Shown here one piece after another: positions 8,339 through 15,795 of a stretch of DNA of 19,343 bases (its first letter is position 1; the number at the start of each line of letters is the position of its first letter). The notes under the pieces were generated by a model, which was not told the origin of the DNA, ran no database searches, and was given only the letters and a program-made list of their open reading frames with translations. The DNA comes from Bacteroidota bacterium. GTDB taxonomy: Bacteria > Bacteroidota > Ignavibacteria > Ignavibacteriales > Melioribacteraceae. A program made the position numbers and the translations under genes. Location: positions 1-19,343 of the forward strand of contig JAEXOD010000227.1 of the NCBI GenBank assembly GCA_023447335.1. Reading direction: 5' to 3'.

Positions 8339-8360
8339 ATTTGTGAGATAGATCACAAAT
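8339..8360. promoter_or_regulatory. CRP/FNR-family binding-site-like palindrome
   Basis: ATTTGTGA-GATAGA-TCACAAAT is a perfect 8+6+8 palindrome whose core TGTGA-N6-TCACA equals the CRP consensus. Its centre (8349.5) would lie about 71 bases upstream of the predicted start near 8278, a spacing used by class I CRP sites. It also abuts the stop codon of the response regulator, so an RNA hairpin in that transcript's 3' end is an alternative; there is no good T-tract after it on the minus strand. Confidence 0.6.
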
Positions 8361-9731
8361 TTACTTGTTTTTAAGTCCTAATCGTTCTAAACGAGAACGT
8401 AAATGTCTTTCTGAAATATTTAAAAGACGGGCTGCAGCACTTTGGTTACCGTTAGACTGTTTTAATGCTTCTTTTATCATTTCGGTTTCAAATGCTTTCA
8501 TCTTAGCTTCATATTCATCTTTTAAATTTCCGGGGTCTAGCAAGCCGCTTTCTGTTATTACACCTAAATTATTTGGCAAATCATTTATGTCAATATATTC
8601 ATATCTGGATAAAATTACCGCTCGTTCAATCAGGTTTTCTAACTCTCGAATATTTCCGGGATAGCCAAATTTAATAAGTTTATCCATAGCTTGTGAAGTA
8701 ATTCCTTTTACTTCCTTTTGATCAATTTCTGAATATTTTTTAATAAAATAATCTACTAATAAAGGGATATCTTCCTTTCTGTTTCTAAGGGGGGGCATTT
8801 TAAGTGAAATTACATTAAGTCTATAGTAAAGATCTTCTCTAAATTGTCCGTTTTTTATCATTTCTTCTAAATTACGATGTGTAGCTGCAACAATTCTAAC
8901 ATTAACGGTTTGCGGAATATTACTGCCTATTCTCTGTATTTCGCCGAACTGAATTGCTCTTAATAATTTAACTTGAGTCTGTAAAGGAATATCTCCAACT
9001 TCATCTATAAATAAGGTTCCGTTATTTGCTTCTTCAAACCGTCCAAATCGAGTGCTAATCGCTCCGGTGAATGCACCTTTTTCATGCCCGAATAACTCGC
9101 TTTCAATTAAGTTTTCTGATAAAGAGGCAACATTTACGGTAATAAAAGGTTTACTATTTCTATTTCCGCTGAAGTGAATTGCTTTTGCCATTAATTCTTT
9201 ACCTGTTCCGCTTTCTCCTAAAATAAGCACGGTTGCTTTACTATCAGCAACTCTTGCTGCTGTATTTATAACATCTTCCATTAAAGGGCTTCGAGTTATT
9301 ATTCCTTCAAGTCCAAATTTATCTTTAAGTTGTTCTTTAAGCTTTTTGTTTTCTTCGGTTAAAAGTCTTTTTTCTTTTATACGAAATAGTAAATTTTCAA
9401 GCTCATCTAAATCAATAGGTTTGGATAGATAATCATATGCACCGCTTTTCATAATTTCGACCGCATCATCAACACTGCCAAAAGCGGTTATTATAACCAC
9501 GTCCAATTCGGGATTTATTTCTTTCGACTTTTTTAGTACTCCCAATCCGTCTAATTCGGGCATACGAAAATCTGTTAAAACAACATCAATATAGTTGTTT
9601 TCGATTATATTAATACCTTCCAAACCATTACTGGCAGTAAAAACCGTATAGTTTCTTCGTTTTAAAAAGCTTTGTAATGATTCAAGTTGAGATTGTTCGT
9701 CATCAATAATAAGTAATGTTAAATTTTTCAT
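8361..9731 (-). CDS. Sigma54-dependent response regulator, NtrC family
   Basis: A 456-residue transcription activator with three domains. The receiver (1-120) has acidic D10/D11, phosphoacceptor D54 (TDFRMPELDG), T82 and K104. The AAA+ domain (~145-375) has Walker A GESGTGKE (172-179), the sigma54-contacting GAFTGA loop (219-224) and Walker B FIDE (241-244). The C-terminal Fis-type helix-turn-helix (~415-453) contains GNQSAAARLLNISERHLRSR. All key residues are intact, so it should be phosphorylated by a kinase and open sigma54 promoters. The likely partner is the kinase at 11105-13120 on the same strand, now separated by repeats and a DUF559 gene. The target genes cannot be read from the window. 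Confidence 0.95.
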   Translation of the reverse strand: MKNLTLLIIDDEQSQLESLQSFLKRRNYTVFTASNGLEGINIIENNYIDVVLTDFRMPELDGLGVLKKSKEINPELDVVIITAFGSVDDAVEIMKSGAYDYLSKPIDLDELENLLFRIKEKRLLTEENKKLKEQLKDKFGLEGIITRSPLMEDVINTAARVADSKATVLILGESGTGKELMAKAIHFSGNRNSKPFITVNVASLSENLIESELFGHEKGAFTGAISTRFGRFEEANNGTLFIDEVGDIPLQTQVKLLRAIQFGEIQRIGSNIPQTVNVRIVAATHRNLEEMIKNGQFREDLYYRLNVISLKMPPLRNRKEDIPLLVDYFIKKYSEIDQKEVKGITSQAMDKLIKFGYPGNIRELENLIERAVILSRYEYIDINDLPNNLGVITESGLLDPGNLKDEYEAKMKAFETEMIKEALKQSNGNQSAAARLLNISERHLRSRLERLGLKNK

Positions 9732-9925
9732 AGTGTTATAGATTTGTTAATTTAAAAATCAGGTGAATGGAAAAATAAAGTAAAAATAAGTTATAAGTAC
9801 AAATGATTGTAGAGTTAGTTAATATTAGAAATTTCTTAGTTCTGAATGAGTTTTAAATCTGATTAAACTTCAACGGAAGTTTTAAATTGGTATTTAATCG
9901 AGTTTGGGAGCAATTATACTATTTT
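9732..9925. other. Gene-free AT-rich leader of the response regulator
   Basis: No gene is seen here. The stretch should contain the promoter of the response regulator, but no convincing -35/-10 or -24/-12 pair stands out. A short hairpin lies at 9865-9882 (AAACTTC, loop AACG, GAAGTTT) without a following T-tract; it sits just left of the first GC-rich repeat and may mark the edge of the inserted DNA. Confidence 0.4.
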
Positions 9926-10060
9926 AACGCACTCATCCCCCGACCCCTAAACCCTAGAGAAGGGGTGACGGCACTTAGCAACCCGTTGTTTATTTTTTGG
10001 GTACAGAAAATCAATTGCATTCGGCGAATTGCTTGCAATGTAAAGTTACTCGGGAATATT

Positions 10061-10087
10061 CCCCCTCTCTAGAATTTAGAGAGGGGG
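10061..10087. repeat. Perfect 11-bp hairpin, right arm of repeat copy 1
   Basis: CCCCCTCTCTA, loop GAATT, TAGAGAGGGGG: a perfect 11-bp stem. It is followed by CTAGGGGGTGAGT, which can pair with the ACTCATCCCCC of the left arm at 9931-9941. Confidence 0.85.
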
Positions 10088-10414
10088 CTAGGGGGTGAGT
10101 GGTCGCAATTTTTTTATAAGTTAAATCCCTTTTGATACAGTCGTGAGACGTCACTATACTTCCCGTTGTTATTTTTAGTGTACAGAAATTAATAGCATCC
10201 GGTAAAATACTTGCTGTTTAAATTATTCAGTAATAATGGTTCTGTAACAAAAGTAGTTTTAGGAGAAATTAAATTACATGAAAATAATTTAAACGCACTC
10301 ATCCCCCAGCCTAAACCCCAGAGAAGGGGTGACGGTACTTAGAAATCCGTTGTATTATAATAATTTTTTGCTGTTCGACAATCTACCTAAATCTGAATAT
10401 TTGAATGTATTATT

Positions 10415-10441
10415 CCCCCTCTCTAGAATTTAGAGAGGGGG
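10415..10441. repeat. Perfect 11-bp hairpin, right arm of repeat copy 2
   Basis: Identical in sequence to the hairpin at 10061-10087 (11-bp stem, GAATT loop), although the surrounding copies have diverged. Identity of the palindrome with divergence around it suggests recent copying or selection on the hairpin. Confidence 0.85.
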
Positions 10442-10690
10442 CTAGGGGGGTGAGTGTTTGCAACTTATTTTATAATATTTAATCCCTTTTGATACAGCTC
10501 AATAAAGGGGGCGAGTGTTTAGAATTATAAGTTTAATTAATCCCGCTTATTTGTGGAGTTTTATAAATTAACAATTGAGCTTATCCGAATGTAAAATAAA
10601 TTATTTAACTTATATTACCTTTAATAAGCGAAAATAAGGTATCAATTGTATTTCTTTAATATTTCCCATTTTTTCAAAGAACATGGTCCT

Positions 10691-11068
10691 TTATGAAATT
10701 AAATGCTTTTTAATTTCTTCAAGTGTATTACTCATATTATTTAATATGTCTTCATTGCTAAATCTAATAACATTAAATCCAAGATTATTTAAAACTTCGG
10801 TTCTTAATTTATCAGTTAATTGTAGTTTATTATGTATTTCTCCGTCAATTTCGATTATTAACTTTTTTTCATAACATATAAAATCAACAATAAAAAAAGA
10901 TCTTTTATTAAAATACTCATATTTTATCGGAAATTGTCTAATAAATTTTTTATTTAACAACTTTCGATTTTTTAATTCTTCCCACAATAAACATTCTGCT
11001 GTTGTTTGTTCTTTTCTGAGTTCACGGCAAGTGCTTATTATCAATTCTTTTATTTTATTATGCCTCAT
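10691..11068 (-). CDS. DUF559 family endonuclease-like protein
   Basis: A 125-residue protein of the DUF559 family, which is related to the Vsr/PD-(D/E)XK nuclease fold. The N-terminal helix (RELRKEQTTAECLLWEELKNRKL) is followed by KFIRQFPIKYEYF and the core VDFICYEKKLIIEIDGEIH, giving putative metal ligands D62, E73 and D75; the C-terminal LGFNVIRFSNEDIL completes the family pattern. Length is normal, so it appears intact. Its cellular role is not established. It lies 36 bases after the histidine kinase stop and next to the palindromic repeat cluster; DUF559 genes are often seen beside such repeats (recollection, not checked here). It probably arrived with them, splitting the kinase from the response regulator. 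Confidence 0.85.
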   Translation of the reverse strand: MRHNKIKELIISTCRELRKEQTTAECLLWEELKNRKLLNKKFIRQFPIKYEYFNKRSFFIVDFICYEKKLIIEIDGEIHNKLQLTDKLRTEVLNNLGFNVIRFSNEDILNNMSNTLEEIKKHLIS

Positions 11069-11104
11069 TACAAATAGCCCATAATTAGCAATAAAAATAT
11101 GCTT

Positions 11105-13120
11105 TCAACTTATTCCTTTAGGTAAGATAATACTTACTTTTGTACCCTTATTTTGTTCACTTGTTATGTTTATTAATCCGTCATGTTCATAAATAATTCG
11201 TTGTGTTATGCTTAAACCTATTCCTGTTCCTTTTGCTTTTGTGGTATAATATAAATTAAAAATTTTATTAAGCTTTTCAGGGGGAATTCCTTCTCCCGTA
11301 TCCGAAACAGATATATAAACATTGTCATTATCACAAGTTACTTCCAAAGTAATTTCCCCTGATTCTTTAATTGCATCATAAGAATTTTGCATAATATTCA
11401 TTAAGGATTGAAGTATTTTGCCCTTATCCCAAAATACAGAACAGTTTCCGTTTAAAAGATGGTCGAATTTTATGTTTTTTTGATTAAAAAAAGCTTTATA
11501 CTGTTCTTTTAGCTGGTTATAAATCTCATTAATTTCAAACGTTGTTTTTACAATTGGCTCGGGACGTGCAAATTTTAGGAAGTCTGTAATTGTTTGGTTT
11601 ATTCTTTTTACTTCTTTTACAATTAGTTTGGTTAAACTGAAATATTCCTCATCATGCTCTATAGGGCGGAAATCTTTATTTAATTGTTGAGCTATTGTTC
11701 CGATTGTATTTAGCGGATTTCGTATTTCGTGAGCCACACCTCCGGCAAGTTCGCCCATTGCACTTAACCTATCTTGTCTATTTATTTTTTCCTCTAATTG
11801 TTTTTGCTCGGTTAAATCAGTAAAAACAAAAATATAATTTGTTGAGTTGTTTTCATCTATAAAAGAACTAAGAGAAACTTCAAAAATATTTTTAATATTC
11901 TCTTTGAAAATGGTTATTTGCACATATTTATCATTTAAGGATACCAGACTTTTAAAGGAATGGTCATCAATTAAGGAAAAAATATTTTTCCCAAGATCAT
12001 TCTGAATAGAAAATATTGATCCGCCTTTTTTATTAATAGAAATGATATTAAAATTATTGTCACATACAATTATACTATCATTTATATTTTGCAAAACTTT
12101 GGTAGAATACGTTTCAATTGAACGATACTGTTTTTTTAATAGTAAGTTACTTTGAGAAGTAAATATAAAAGCCATAATAATAAAACCAAACAAGATTAAT
12201 ATTGCACCTGAAATAATTAATCTTGTTATAAATCTTTTATTCAAACTACTAAAATCTTCAGATGAAACGCCGATTCTTAATAGTCCTAATTTATTGTTGC
12301 CCGAGTTAAATACTTGCACTGCTTCAAAAACACGGATAGAATCAGATTCAAATATTCGCCAATTAATATCTTTGGAACTAAGGGACTTTGTTAAAAATTG
12401 CGAATCTTCAATATTTTCCAAATCTTTAAAATTACCGCTTGCAGCAATAAAACCGCTTGAATCTTGAAGAACAGCATAAATAAGGTTTGAATCTTCGGTT
12501 AAGCTTTTTAGTAATGCACCAAACCCTATTTTCCTTCTAAAATTTAGTATTTTATCCCCGTCTAAAACAAGAACAATTGCTCCGTTGTTGTTTGTGGCTA
12601 AAGCTGCAATATATCTAAATTGATTATCAATTCTTGCTTCTCGTAATCCAATTATTAAAGTATCGGTTAAATCTTCAAAGATAGGGTAAAGGCGGTCGTA
12701 AATCCAACTTGAGGAATTGTTCCCTTCTTTGGGCGTAGGGTGGCTTGAAAAAACCTTTTCTCCTTCATTATTAAAAATGTTTATTCTAAGAATATCATTT
12801 TCATCTGCTATTTTTTTTAATAATTGATTATTAACTTTACCGTCTTCAAGCAATAGTTTAATTAATACTGCATTATTTAACAATCTTGAGGATAATTGTT
12901 TTTCTACCTCACGACCGGTAAGTAATGCATTTTTAAGGGCAATGTCTGTTGTTTCTAGTAAAGCGTGGGTTTGAGTTCGCATTAGTCTCGTGAACTCTTT
13001 AGATCTTTGGTAGTATTCAAAAACCAATGAAAGAATGATAAGAGCGGCAATTGCTATAAAAATTAGAATTAAACCGCTCGGCTGAATTTGAGAAACTTTA
13101 TCTTTAAGTTTTTTTAACAC
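11105..13120 (-). CDS. Membrane sensor histidine kinase (PAS-HisKA-HATPase)
   Basis: A 671-residue sensor kinase. It has TM1 (~15-36), a large periplasmic sensor region (~37-298), TM2 (~301-322), a PAS-like domain (~336-440), HisKA with phosphoacceptor H464 (GGVAHEIRNPLNT), and HATPase_c with N579, D607-T-G-E-G and GTGIGLS (631-637). All catalytic boxes are intact. The HisKA type (HEIRNPL) is typical of partners of NtrC-family regulators, and one lies downstream on the same strand at 8361-9731. The start is GTG at 13120: it is the only start that keeps TM1, and a stop lies directly upstream in frame. It begins three bases after the sufE stop, suggesting cotranscription. The signal sensed cannot be told. 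Confidence 0.93.
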   Translation of the reverse strand: MLKKLKDKVSQIQPSGLILIFIAIAALIILSLVFEYYQRSKEFTRLMRTQTHALLETTDIALKNALLTGREVEKQLSSRLLNNAVLIKLLLEDGKVNNQLLKKIADENDILRINIFNNEGEKVFSSHPTPKEGNNSSSWIYDRLYPIFEDLTDTLIIGLREARIDNQFRYIAALATNNNGAIVLVLDGDKILNFRRKIGFGALLKSLTEDSNLIYAVLQDSSGFIAASGNFKDLENIEDSQFLTKSLSSKDINWRIFESDSIRVFEAVQVFNSGNNKLGLLRIGVSSEDFSSLNKRFITRLIISGAILILFGFIIMAFIFTSQSNLLLKKQYRSIETYSTKVLQNINDSIIVCDNNFNIISINKKGGSIFSIQNDLGKNIFSLIDDHSFKSLVSLNDKYVQITIFKENIKNIFEVSLSSFIDENNSTNYIFVFTDLTEQKQLEEKINRQDRLSAMGELAGGVAHEIRNPLNTIGTIAQQLNKDFRPIEHDEEYFSLTKLIVKEVKRINQTITDFLKFARPEPIVKTTFEINEIYNQLKEQYKAFFNQKNIKFDHLLNGNCSVFWDKGKILQSLMNIMQNSYDAIKESGEITLEVTCDNDNVYISVSDTGEGIPPEKLNKIFNLYYTTKAKGTGIGLSITQRIIYEHDGLINITSEQNKGTKVSIILPKGIS

Positions 13121-13123
13121 ATT

Positions 13124-13561
13124 TTAATTTTTGTTTTGTACAGAACTTAGTTTTTTATAAGCTAAAGCATATAACTGAATTTGTTTTAACATTGCATTTA
13201 ACCCGTTTTTTCGCGTTGGCGACAAATGATTATCAATCCCTATTTTCTTTAAGAAAACCGGAGGAGATGAAAGTATCTCATCAGGTGTCGAATCATTATA
13301 CACGGCTAATAATAAAGCAATTAAACCTTTAACAATTTGAGCATCGCTATCGGCACTAAATCTTATTCGCCCTTCGTTAAATTCTGCATAAATCCATACT
13401 TGTGATTGGCAACCTTCTATTTTATACTTATCAATGCGATGTTCTTCATTAAACGGTGTAAGGTGTCTTCCGTAGTTTATTATTAATTCATATTTAGTTT
13501 CCCAATCGTTCATCCCTTCAAACACCTGAACAAAGTTATCTTGTCTTTCTTGAATTGTCAT
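13124..13561 (-). CDS. sufE: SufE-like cysteine desulfurase sulfur acceptor
   Basis: A 145-residue SufE family protein. The acceptor cysteine is C51 in IEGCQSQVW, and the family segments WETKYELIINYGRHL, GRIRFSADSDAQIVKGL and SPTRKNGLNAML are all present. SufE takes persulfide sulfur from the desulfurase SufS and delivers it to the SufBCD scaffold for iron-sulfur cluster assembly in the cytoplasm. No other suf gene is in the window. Instead it is the first gene before a histidine kinase, three bases away, which is an unusual partner. The length is normal for the family. Confidence 0.93.
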   Translation of the reverse strand: MTIQERQDNFVQVFEGMNDWETKYELIINYGRHLTPFNEEHRIDKYKIEGCQSQVWIYAEFNEGRIRFSADSDAQIVKGLIALLLAVYNDSTPDEILSSPPVFLKKIGIDNHLSPTRKNGLNAMLKQIQLYALAYKKLSSVQNKN

Positions 13562-13648
13562 ATAATTTATAATTTATTAAAAATGATTTTTTACATTTTA
13601 AATATAAAAAAATTAAACCTTTTTAGCACAAATATATGTTATTAAAGT

Positions 13649-14230
13649 ATGAAACATATAATATTAATAATTCTTTTAGTAATTGCGATAGGGTGTAAAA
13701 ACTCGCTTCCCGAAATTGACTCAATTAAAGGGGAAGATTATAAACTTTTAGACCAAGATAGCTCCACTGTTCATTATCCCGAAATATTTAAGGGGGAGAT
13801 AACAGTGGTGGGTTATATTTTTACAAATTGTCCTGATATTTGTCCTTTAACAACAAATAATATGGTTTTAGTAGATCAAAGGTTGAAAAAAGAGGGGATT
13901 AACGGAATACGATTTGTAGCTATAAGTTTTGATCCTGATTATGATACACCTTCAGTATTAAAAGAATATATGAAAGTGAGAAATATTACCGAAAGAAATT
14001 GGACATTTTTAACCGGTGAGAAATCTACGATTGAAAAATTAATGAAACGAGCTGAAATATTTTCCATTGTAAGTGATTCAACAACTCTTAAAAGCGGTAA
14101 AAATATGTATTTTTATGTTCACACAGATAGGATATCTTTATTCGATAGAAATTTATCATTACGTAAAAACTATCCCGGAAGTACGCTGATCATTGAAGAA
14201 ATTATTAACGATATTAAAAATATAAGGTGA
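13649..14230 (+). CDS. SCO1/SenC family copper chaperone lipoprotein
   Basis: A 193-residue thioredoxin-fold Sco protein. The N terminus is a lipoprotein signal (hydrophobic stretch, then IAIGC with C16 as the lipidated cysteine), so it acts at the periplasmic face of a membrane. The copper site is complete: CPDIC (C61, C65) plus H158 in YFYVHTD. Sco proteins deliver Cu or reduce partner thiols during cytochrome oxidase assembly. With a PCu(A)C chaperone immediately downstream (five bases), the pair forms a copper-delivery unit. The only oxidase in the window is the cbb3 type, which has CuB but no CuA, so CuB delivery is the natural guess. Confidence 0.93.
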   Translation: MKHIILIILLVIAIGCKNSLPEIDSIKGEDYKLLDQDSSTVHYPEIFKGEITVVGYIFTNCPDICPLTTNNMVLVDQRLKKEGINGIRFVAISFDPDYDTPSVLKEYMKVRNITERNWTFLTGEKSTIEKLMKRAEIFSIVSDSTTLKSGKNMYFYVHTDRISLFDRNLSLRKNYPGSTLIIEEIINDIKNIR

Positions 14231-14235
14231 AATAA

Positions 14236-14670
14236 ATGAAAAAAATATTATTTGTAATGTTTATGTTAACTGCAATAATTTTTGCACAGAACGGAAATAA
14301 GATAAAATTAAAAGACCCATGGATACGAAACGCAAGCATCGGAATGAATACGGGTATGTTTGTAAAAATTGAAAACCTTGATAACAAAGATGATTTTTTG
14401 ATAGGGGTTGAGTGTGACTTTGCTGAAGTTAGCGAAATACACGAAGTATTTAAGAAAGGAGATATGATGGGGATGCGTAGTATAGAAAAAATCTTAGTAA
14501 AATCTAAATCAACATTAGAGTTAAAACCGCGTGATTATCACATAATGTTTATTAAACTTACTAAAGACTTAAAAATTGGGGATAAAAAGGAAGTTAAGCT
14601 GAAATTTAAGAATGCAGGTACTATAAAAGTAGATGTAATTGTTAAAGAAATGGGTAATAAAAAGAAATAG
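14236..14670 (+). CDS. Periplasmic copper chaperone PCu(A)C
   Basis: A 144-residue PCu(A)C family protein with a signal peptide (MKKILFVMFM, hydrophobic to about residue 17, FAQ cleavage region). The Cu(I) site matches the classical spacing exactly: H69-X10-M80-X21-H102-X-M104. The family signature PWIRNAS at 28-34 is also present. It binds Cu(I) in the periplasm and passes it to Sco and on to oxidases. It begins five bases after the Sco gene, with AAGGTGA overlapping that gene's end as ribosome binding site. Confidence 0.93.
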   Translation: MKKILFVMFMLTAIIFAQNGNKIKLKDPWIRNASIGMNTGMFVKIENLDNKDDFLIGVECDFAEVSEIHEVFKKGDMMGMRSIEKILVKSKSTLELKPRDYHIMFIKLTKDLKIGDKKEVKLKFKNAGTIKVDVIVKEMGNKKK

Positions 14671-14711
14671 TATATTATAAGAATGCTTAAATTTAAAGTT
14701 TATGAGGAATT

Positions 14712-15671
14712 ATGAAGTTAGGAATAATCGGTAGCGGTATGGTTGGTTCTACTGCAGCTTATGCAGTCGTTATGAGAAAAGCTGCGGGCGAAGTTGTATT
14801 GATTGATTCAAATAAAGATAGGGCAATTGCAGAAGCTGCGGATATAATGCATGCAGTTCCATTTAGTCACGAAACTGATGTATATGCAGGTAATTATAAC
14901 GAACTGGCTAACTGTAATGTAATTGTTATTGCTGCCGGTGCTACACAAAAACCGGGAGAAACAAGACTTTCATTAATGGAAAGGAATGTTAGAATTTTAG
15001 ACGGAATTCTTTCACAAACTTCGGTAATAGCTCCTAATGCTATTTATTTGGTAGCTACAAATCCTGTTGATATAATCACACACATGTGCGTAATTCTCGG
15101 TAAAAAATACGGGATTGCAAAATCAAAAATAATTGGAACCGGTACAACTTTAGATACGGCAAGATTCAGAGTTTTATTAGGCAAGTTTTTGGGTGTTGAT
15201 TCAAGGAACGTTCATGGATATGTTGTAGGTGAACATGGGGATTCAGAAGTTTTAACTTGGTCTAACGTAGATATCGGGGGAGTTAAATTGGAAGATTTTA
15301 TTGCCTTCCGTGGAATAGAGTTTAACGAAGAAATAAGAAATAAAATTGATAACGATGTTAGAAATGCAGCATATACGATTATATCAGGTAAGGGGTCAAC
15401 TTATTACGGAATAGGAGCAGCAATTGCAAAAATTGTTGATATTATTAACAGAGATAATCGTGCAGTTTTAACTGTTAGTTCGTTTAATAGTGATGTTGAA
15501 GGAGTTAAAGATGTTGCAATTGCTTTGCCTCACCTTGTAGGCGGCGATGGTATTATTGCAGCCTTACCTTTAAGTTTAAGCATAAAAGAAAAGATAATGT
15601 TAAAACAAAGTGCAGAAATTATTAAAAGTAAAATAGAAACATATTCCGAAAAATTACAAAATGATATTTAA
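14712..15671 (+). CDS. ldh: L-lactate dehydrogenase
   Basis: A 319-residue NAD-dependent 2-hydroxyacid dehydrogenase of the LDH/MDH family. The Rossmann fingerprint is GSGMVGS (7-13), with D32 (LIDSN) selecting NAD over NADP. The specificity loop reads ATQKPGETR (77-85): Gln at the position called 102 favours pyruvate/lactate, whereas malate dehydrogenases have Arg there. Catalytic residues are seen as D148/R151 (LDTARFR) and H175 in GEHGDSEV. It reduces pyruvate to lactate while regenerating NAD. GAGGA lies upstream of the ATG, and a 41-base gap separates it from the copper chaperones, so it may have its own promoter. Confidence 0.93.
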   Translation: MKLGIIGSGMVGSTAAYAVVMRKAAGEVVLIDSNKDRAIAEAADIMHAVPFSHETDVYAGNYNELANCNVIVIAAGATQKPGETRLSLMERNVRILDGILSQTSVIAPNAIYLVATNPVDIITHMCVILGKKYGIAKSKIIGTGTTLDTARFRVLLGKFLGVDSRNVHGYVVGEHGDSEVLTWSNVDIGGVKLEDFIAFRGIEFNEEIRNKIDNDVRNAAYTIISGKGSTYYGIGAAIAKIVDIINRDNRAVLTVSSFNSDVEGVKDVAIALPHLVGGDGIIAALPLSLSIKEKIMLKQSAEIIKSKIETYSEKLQNDI

Positions 15672-15795
15672 AAAATATAAAACATTGCTCAGAATAGATT
15701 AATTTATCAAAAGAACATAGCACGTTGAAGCAATAAATTAAATTTGAAAGGGGCAAAATAAAATTGGTTGTACTACACTTAAGATCTTTGATTGG

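Larger units (their letters stand above)
9926..10530. repeat. GC-rich palindromic repeat cluster (REP/MITE-like)
   Basis: A non-coding block with two main copies of a composite unit, about 355-365 bp apart, in DNA that is otherwise AT-rich. Each copy has a left arm (9926-9989; 10292-10353) starting AACGCACTCATCCCCC and containing GAGAAGGGGTGACGG, and a right arm (10058-10103; 10411-10457) that is roughly the left arm inverted (GGGGCTAGGGGGTGAGT near its end). The right arms are followed by an identical 17-base AATCCCTTTTGATACAG (10124-10140; 10481-10497). Partial extra copies are visible at 10143-10216 (resembles 9965-10040) and 10501-10525 (GGGGGCGAGTG). The arrangement suggests repeated insertion and decay of a small non-autonomous element. 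Confidence 0.85.

Noticed and set aside
8339..8360. Intrinsic terminator of the response regulator
   Set aside because: The palindrome could form a hairpin, but on the minus strand it is followed by ATAAAAATATTT rather than a T-run; the CRP-like reading fits better.
9887..10072. 61-residue open frame reading through the first repeat copy
   Set aside because: It translates a GC-rich palindrome (LIPRPLNPREG), a well-known artefact of such repeats, and lacks a ribosome binding site or any protein-like composition.
9926..10530. Possible CRISPR array
   Set aside because: There are only two main units with period near 360 bp, unequal spacing and decayed copies; no short regular repeats with spacers and no cas genes.
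10560..10690. Inverted CAATTGA / TCAATTG pair as insertion ends
   Set aside because: CAATTG is itself a palindrome and the extended arms do not match well; it is too short to call element ends.
14712..15671. Malate dehydrogenase
   Set aside because: The specificity loop carries Gln rather than Arg (ATQKPGETR), which points to lactate dehydrogenase.
15672..15795. Small gene or RNA between lactate dehydrogenase and the kinase
   Set aside because: No open frame, hairpin with T-tract or recognisable RNA fold is seen.
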